A DNA stretch of 64,000 bases from Rhizobiaceae bacterium (lineage in GTDB: Bacteria > Pseudomonadota > Alphaproteobacteria > Rhizobiales > Rhizobiaceae), in contig JAEPQK010000002.1 in assembly GCA_017640615.1 (NCBI GenBank), positions 310,001 through 374,000 of the forward strand. Reading direction: 5' to 3'. Both the position numbers and the translations under genes were made by a program. This document shows positions 62,540 through 64,000 of this stretch, piece after piece. The stretch's first letter is position 1. Each line of letters opens with the position of its first letter. A model generated the notes under the pieces. The model was not told the origin of the DNA, made no database searches, and worked only from the letters and a program-made list of their open reading frames with translations.

Positions 62540-62671
62540 GTGTCGGGCTCCTGAGCGGATACGGCGCACGCGGCGGGTGCAATAAAATATGTGCGCCACC
62601 TAGCCCAATTTTCAGCATGGTGGAACCCGCCACACATTGAGTGGGCGCACGCCAATCGCCATATTGGCTGG

Positions 62672-62717
62672 GCGGGACGGCCCGCGACTTCCGAACATCG
62701 ATGGGGACGGCCTCATC
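62672..62717 (+). promoter_or_regulatory. Guanidine-II (mini-ykkC) riboswitch candidate
   Basis: Two hairpins with ACGG tetraloops in tandem: GCGGG-ACGG-CCCGC at 62672-62685 and GATGGGG-ACGG-CCTCATC (one G-U pair) at 62700-62717, joined by 14 bases. This is the guanidine-II consensus of two ACGR-looped stems, which binds guanidinium and frees the ribosome site; GGAGG follows at 62729-62733 and the ATG at 62739. Such riboswitches commonly control SMR exporters of the Gdx/SugE type, which is what the next gene encodes. Confidence 0.85.
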
Positions 62718-62738
62718 ACTGTCAATCTGGAGGCAGAA

Positions 62739-63056
62739 ATGGCTTGGTTCGCTCTTTTCGCGGCAGGTCTCTTCGAGGTCGGTTGGGCCATCGGACTGAA
62801 ATATTCGGAAGGCTTCACCCGGCTGTGGCCGAGTGTGTGGACCGTCGCCTCGATGTCGATCAGCATGGTCCTGCTGGGTATCGCGTTGCGCAGCCTGCCG
62901 CTGGGAACCGCATATGCGATATGGACCGGCATCGGTACGGTCGGCACCGTCATCCTCGGCATTATGCTTTTCGCAGAACCCGCCGAGATGATGCGTATTG
63001 TGTGCATTTTGCTGATTGTGGCGGGGATCGTCGGGCTGAAACTCGTGACGCCCTGA
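62739..63056 (+). CDS. sugE: SMR-family guanidinium exporter (Gdx/SugE type)
   Basis: 105-aa four-helix small multidrug resistance protein working as a dimer in the inner membrane. Glu13 in GLFEVGWAIGLKYSEGF is the proton/substrate site, and the GLFEVGWA form is the Gdx/SugE type. LGTAYAIWTGIGTVGT is the helix 3 signature. Guanidinium/proton antiport is inferred from the subgroup and from the upstream guanidine-II riboswitch. GGAGG precedes the ATG at 62739; the longer open frame upstream is non-coding leader. Confidence 0.93.
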   Translation: MAWFALFAAGLFEVGWAIGLKYSEGFTRLWPSVWTVASMSISMVLLGIALRSLPLGTAYAIWTGIGTVGTVILGIMLFAEPAEMMRIVCILLIVAGIVGLKLVTP

Positions 63057-63064
63057 TCTGAATG

Positions 63065-64000
63065 CTACTGCCCGCCTGCGGCCAGCCATGAGAGCGTGCG
63101 CACATTGTCCGCGCCTTCATGGTCGAGCAGCCGTGTGGGATATTCGCTGGAGAAGCAGGCGTCGCAGAATTGCGGCGCCTCGTTGTCGCGCGCGGGCATG
63201 CCGAGCGCCCGGTAAAGCCCGTCGAGCGATAGGAAGCCGAGTGAATCGACGCGAATGAACTCCGCCATTTCCTCAACCGACATGCGCGAAGCGAGCAGCT
63301 TGGCCTTTTCCGGCGTATCGACGCCGTAGAAGCAAGAGGCGCGCGTAGGCGGCGAGGCAATGCGCATATGCACTTCCTTCGCACCTGCATCACGCACCAT
63401 TTGCACGATCTTCTGGCTGGTTGTGCCCCGCACGATGCTGTCGTCCACCAGCACGACGCGCTTGCCTTCGATCGAGCGCCGGTTGGCGTTGTGTTTCAGC
63501 TTCACGCCCATATGACGGATCGCATCGCCCGGCTGAATGAAGGTGCGGCCGACATAGTGGTTGCGGATGATTCCGAGCTCGAAGGGCAGGCCTGATTGCT
63601 GGCTATAGCCAATCGCCGCCGGCGTCCCGGAATCGGGAACCGGCACCACGACATCGGCGTCCACCGGTTTGTCGCGCGCCAGCTCTGCGCCGATCTCCTT
63701 GCGCACGGCATAGACGTTGCGCCCCTCGACCTGCGAATCCGGCCGGGCAAAATAGACATATTCGAAGATGCAGAAGCGCTGCGGCGACTTCTCGAATGGG
63801 AACAGGCTTTCGATCCCGGTTTTCGTCACAACGATCATTTCGCCGGGCTCAACATCGCGCACGAAGCGCGCGCCGATAATATCGAGCGCGCAGGTTTCCG
63901 ATGCGATGATCCAGGCGCCGTCGAGGTCGCCTAGCACCAGCGGGCGGATGCCGAGCGGGTCACGACAGCCGATCATCTTTTTCGACGACAGCGCCACCAG
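63065..64000 (-). CDS. purF: Amidophosphoribosyltransferase (3' part)
   Basis: The last ~311 codons; the start lies beyond the right edge. PurF makes 5-phosphoribosylamine from PRPP and glutamine, the first step of purine synthesis. Visible are the end of the Ntn glutaminase domain (GCRDPLGIRPLVLG; ASETCALDIIGA), DSGTPAAIGYSQQSGLPFE, and the PRPP loop VVLVDDSIVRGTT, followed by MRIASPP and CDACFSSEYPT. Nothing in the visible part is broken. It converges on the SMR gene. Confidence 0.96.
   Translation of the reverse strand: MVALSSKKMIGCRDPLGIRPLVLGDLDGAWIIASETCALDIIGARFVRDVEPGEMIVVTKTGIESLFPFEKSPQRFCIFEYVYFARPDSQVEGRNVYAVRKEIGAELARDKPVDADVVVPVPDSGTPAAIGYSQQSGLPFELGIIRNHYVGRTFIQPGDAIRHMGVKLKHNANRRSIEGKRVVLVDDSIVRGTTSQKIVQMVRDAGAKEVHMRIASPPTRASCFYGVDTPEKAKLLASRMSVEEMAEFIRVDSLGFLSLDGLYRALGMPARDNEAPQFCDACFSSEYPTRLLDHEGADNVRTLSWLAAGGQ

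Overview
The window is a stretch of an alphaproteobacterial chromosome, most likely from the order Hyphomicrobiales (Rhizobiales), family Phyllobacteriaceae or a close relative (Mesorhizobium, Nitratireductor or Chelativorans type). The signs are high-GC coding sequence, two Porin_2-type outer-membrane porins with a signature rhizobial N-terminus, short rhizobial forms of psd and pssA, and the block dapA-smpB-UDG-NYN-rpoZ-rsh-DUF2062-acpS-lepB-rnc-era-recO. The species call is inference; no database was searched.

Left part (1-14.9 kb). This is the accessory-looking part. A serine hydrolase gene runs off the left edge, next to a tyrosine recombinase and a first porin. A sugar locus follows: aldehyde dehydrogenase, FAH-family dehydratase, FucU-type mutarotase, aldo/keto reductase and GntR/FCD regulator on the minus strand, and a UxaA-family dehydratase plus a CUT2-type sugar ABC transporter on the plus strand. 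Together they read as a non-phosphorylative route from a fucose-configured pentose (D-arabinose is my best guess) to 2-oxoglutarate. A tRNA-Ser(GCT) and a second porin close the region. The two porins share a perfect 195-bp inverted repeat that brackets the whole sugar locus.

Central part (15-39 kb). This is mostly core housekeeping: lytic transglycosylase, lysine synthesis (dapA), trans-translation (smpB), stringent response (rpoZ, rsh), acpS, protein secretion (lepB), RNase III/Era/RecO, an MFS transporter and a MscS channel. A GNAT-C39 peptidase fusion is translationally coupled to a RimK-like ATP-grasp ligase, a little-understood peptide-type module. Next come ygfZ, an HD phosphohydrolase, several conserved proteins of unknown function, a Nudix hydrolase and an SRAP (YedK/HMCES-like) protein.

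Right part (39-64 kb). A LysE-type exporter is followed by a vapBC toxin-antitoxin pair that sits between two 27-bp direct repeats, then cysS, a large palindromic intergenic element, and a chain DUF559 / aspartyl-hydroxylase-like / VOC / GFA / GFA / proline iminopeptidase / cimA with overlapping or near-touching ends. After these come rarD, a GST, a LOG-family protein, a LysM/Ig-like envelope protein, a cysteine-rich ArsR regulator coupled to an Atm1-type ABC exporter, a hemerythrin, psd-pssA, an acyltransferase, and a three-gene polysaccharide-type cluster (flippase, membrane protein, acetyltransferase). The end holds an SDR, a guanidinium-type SMR exporter preceded by two ACGG-loop hairpins that match a guanidine-II riboswitch, and the 3' part of purF running off the right edge.
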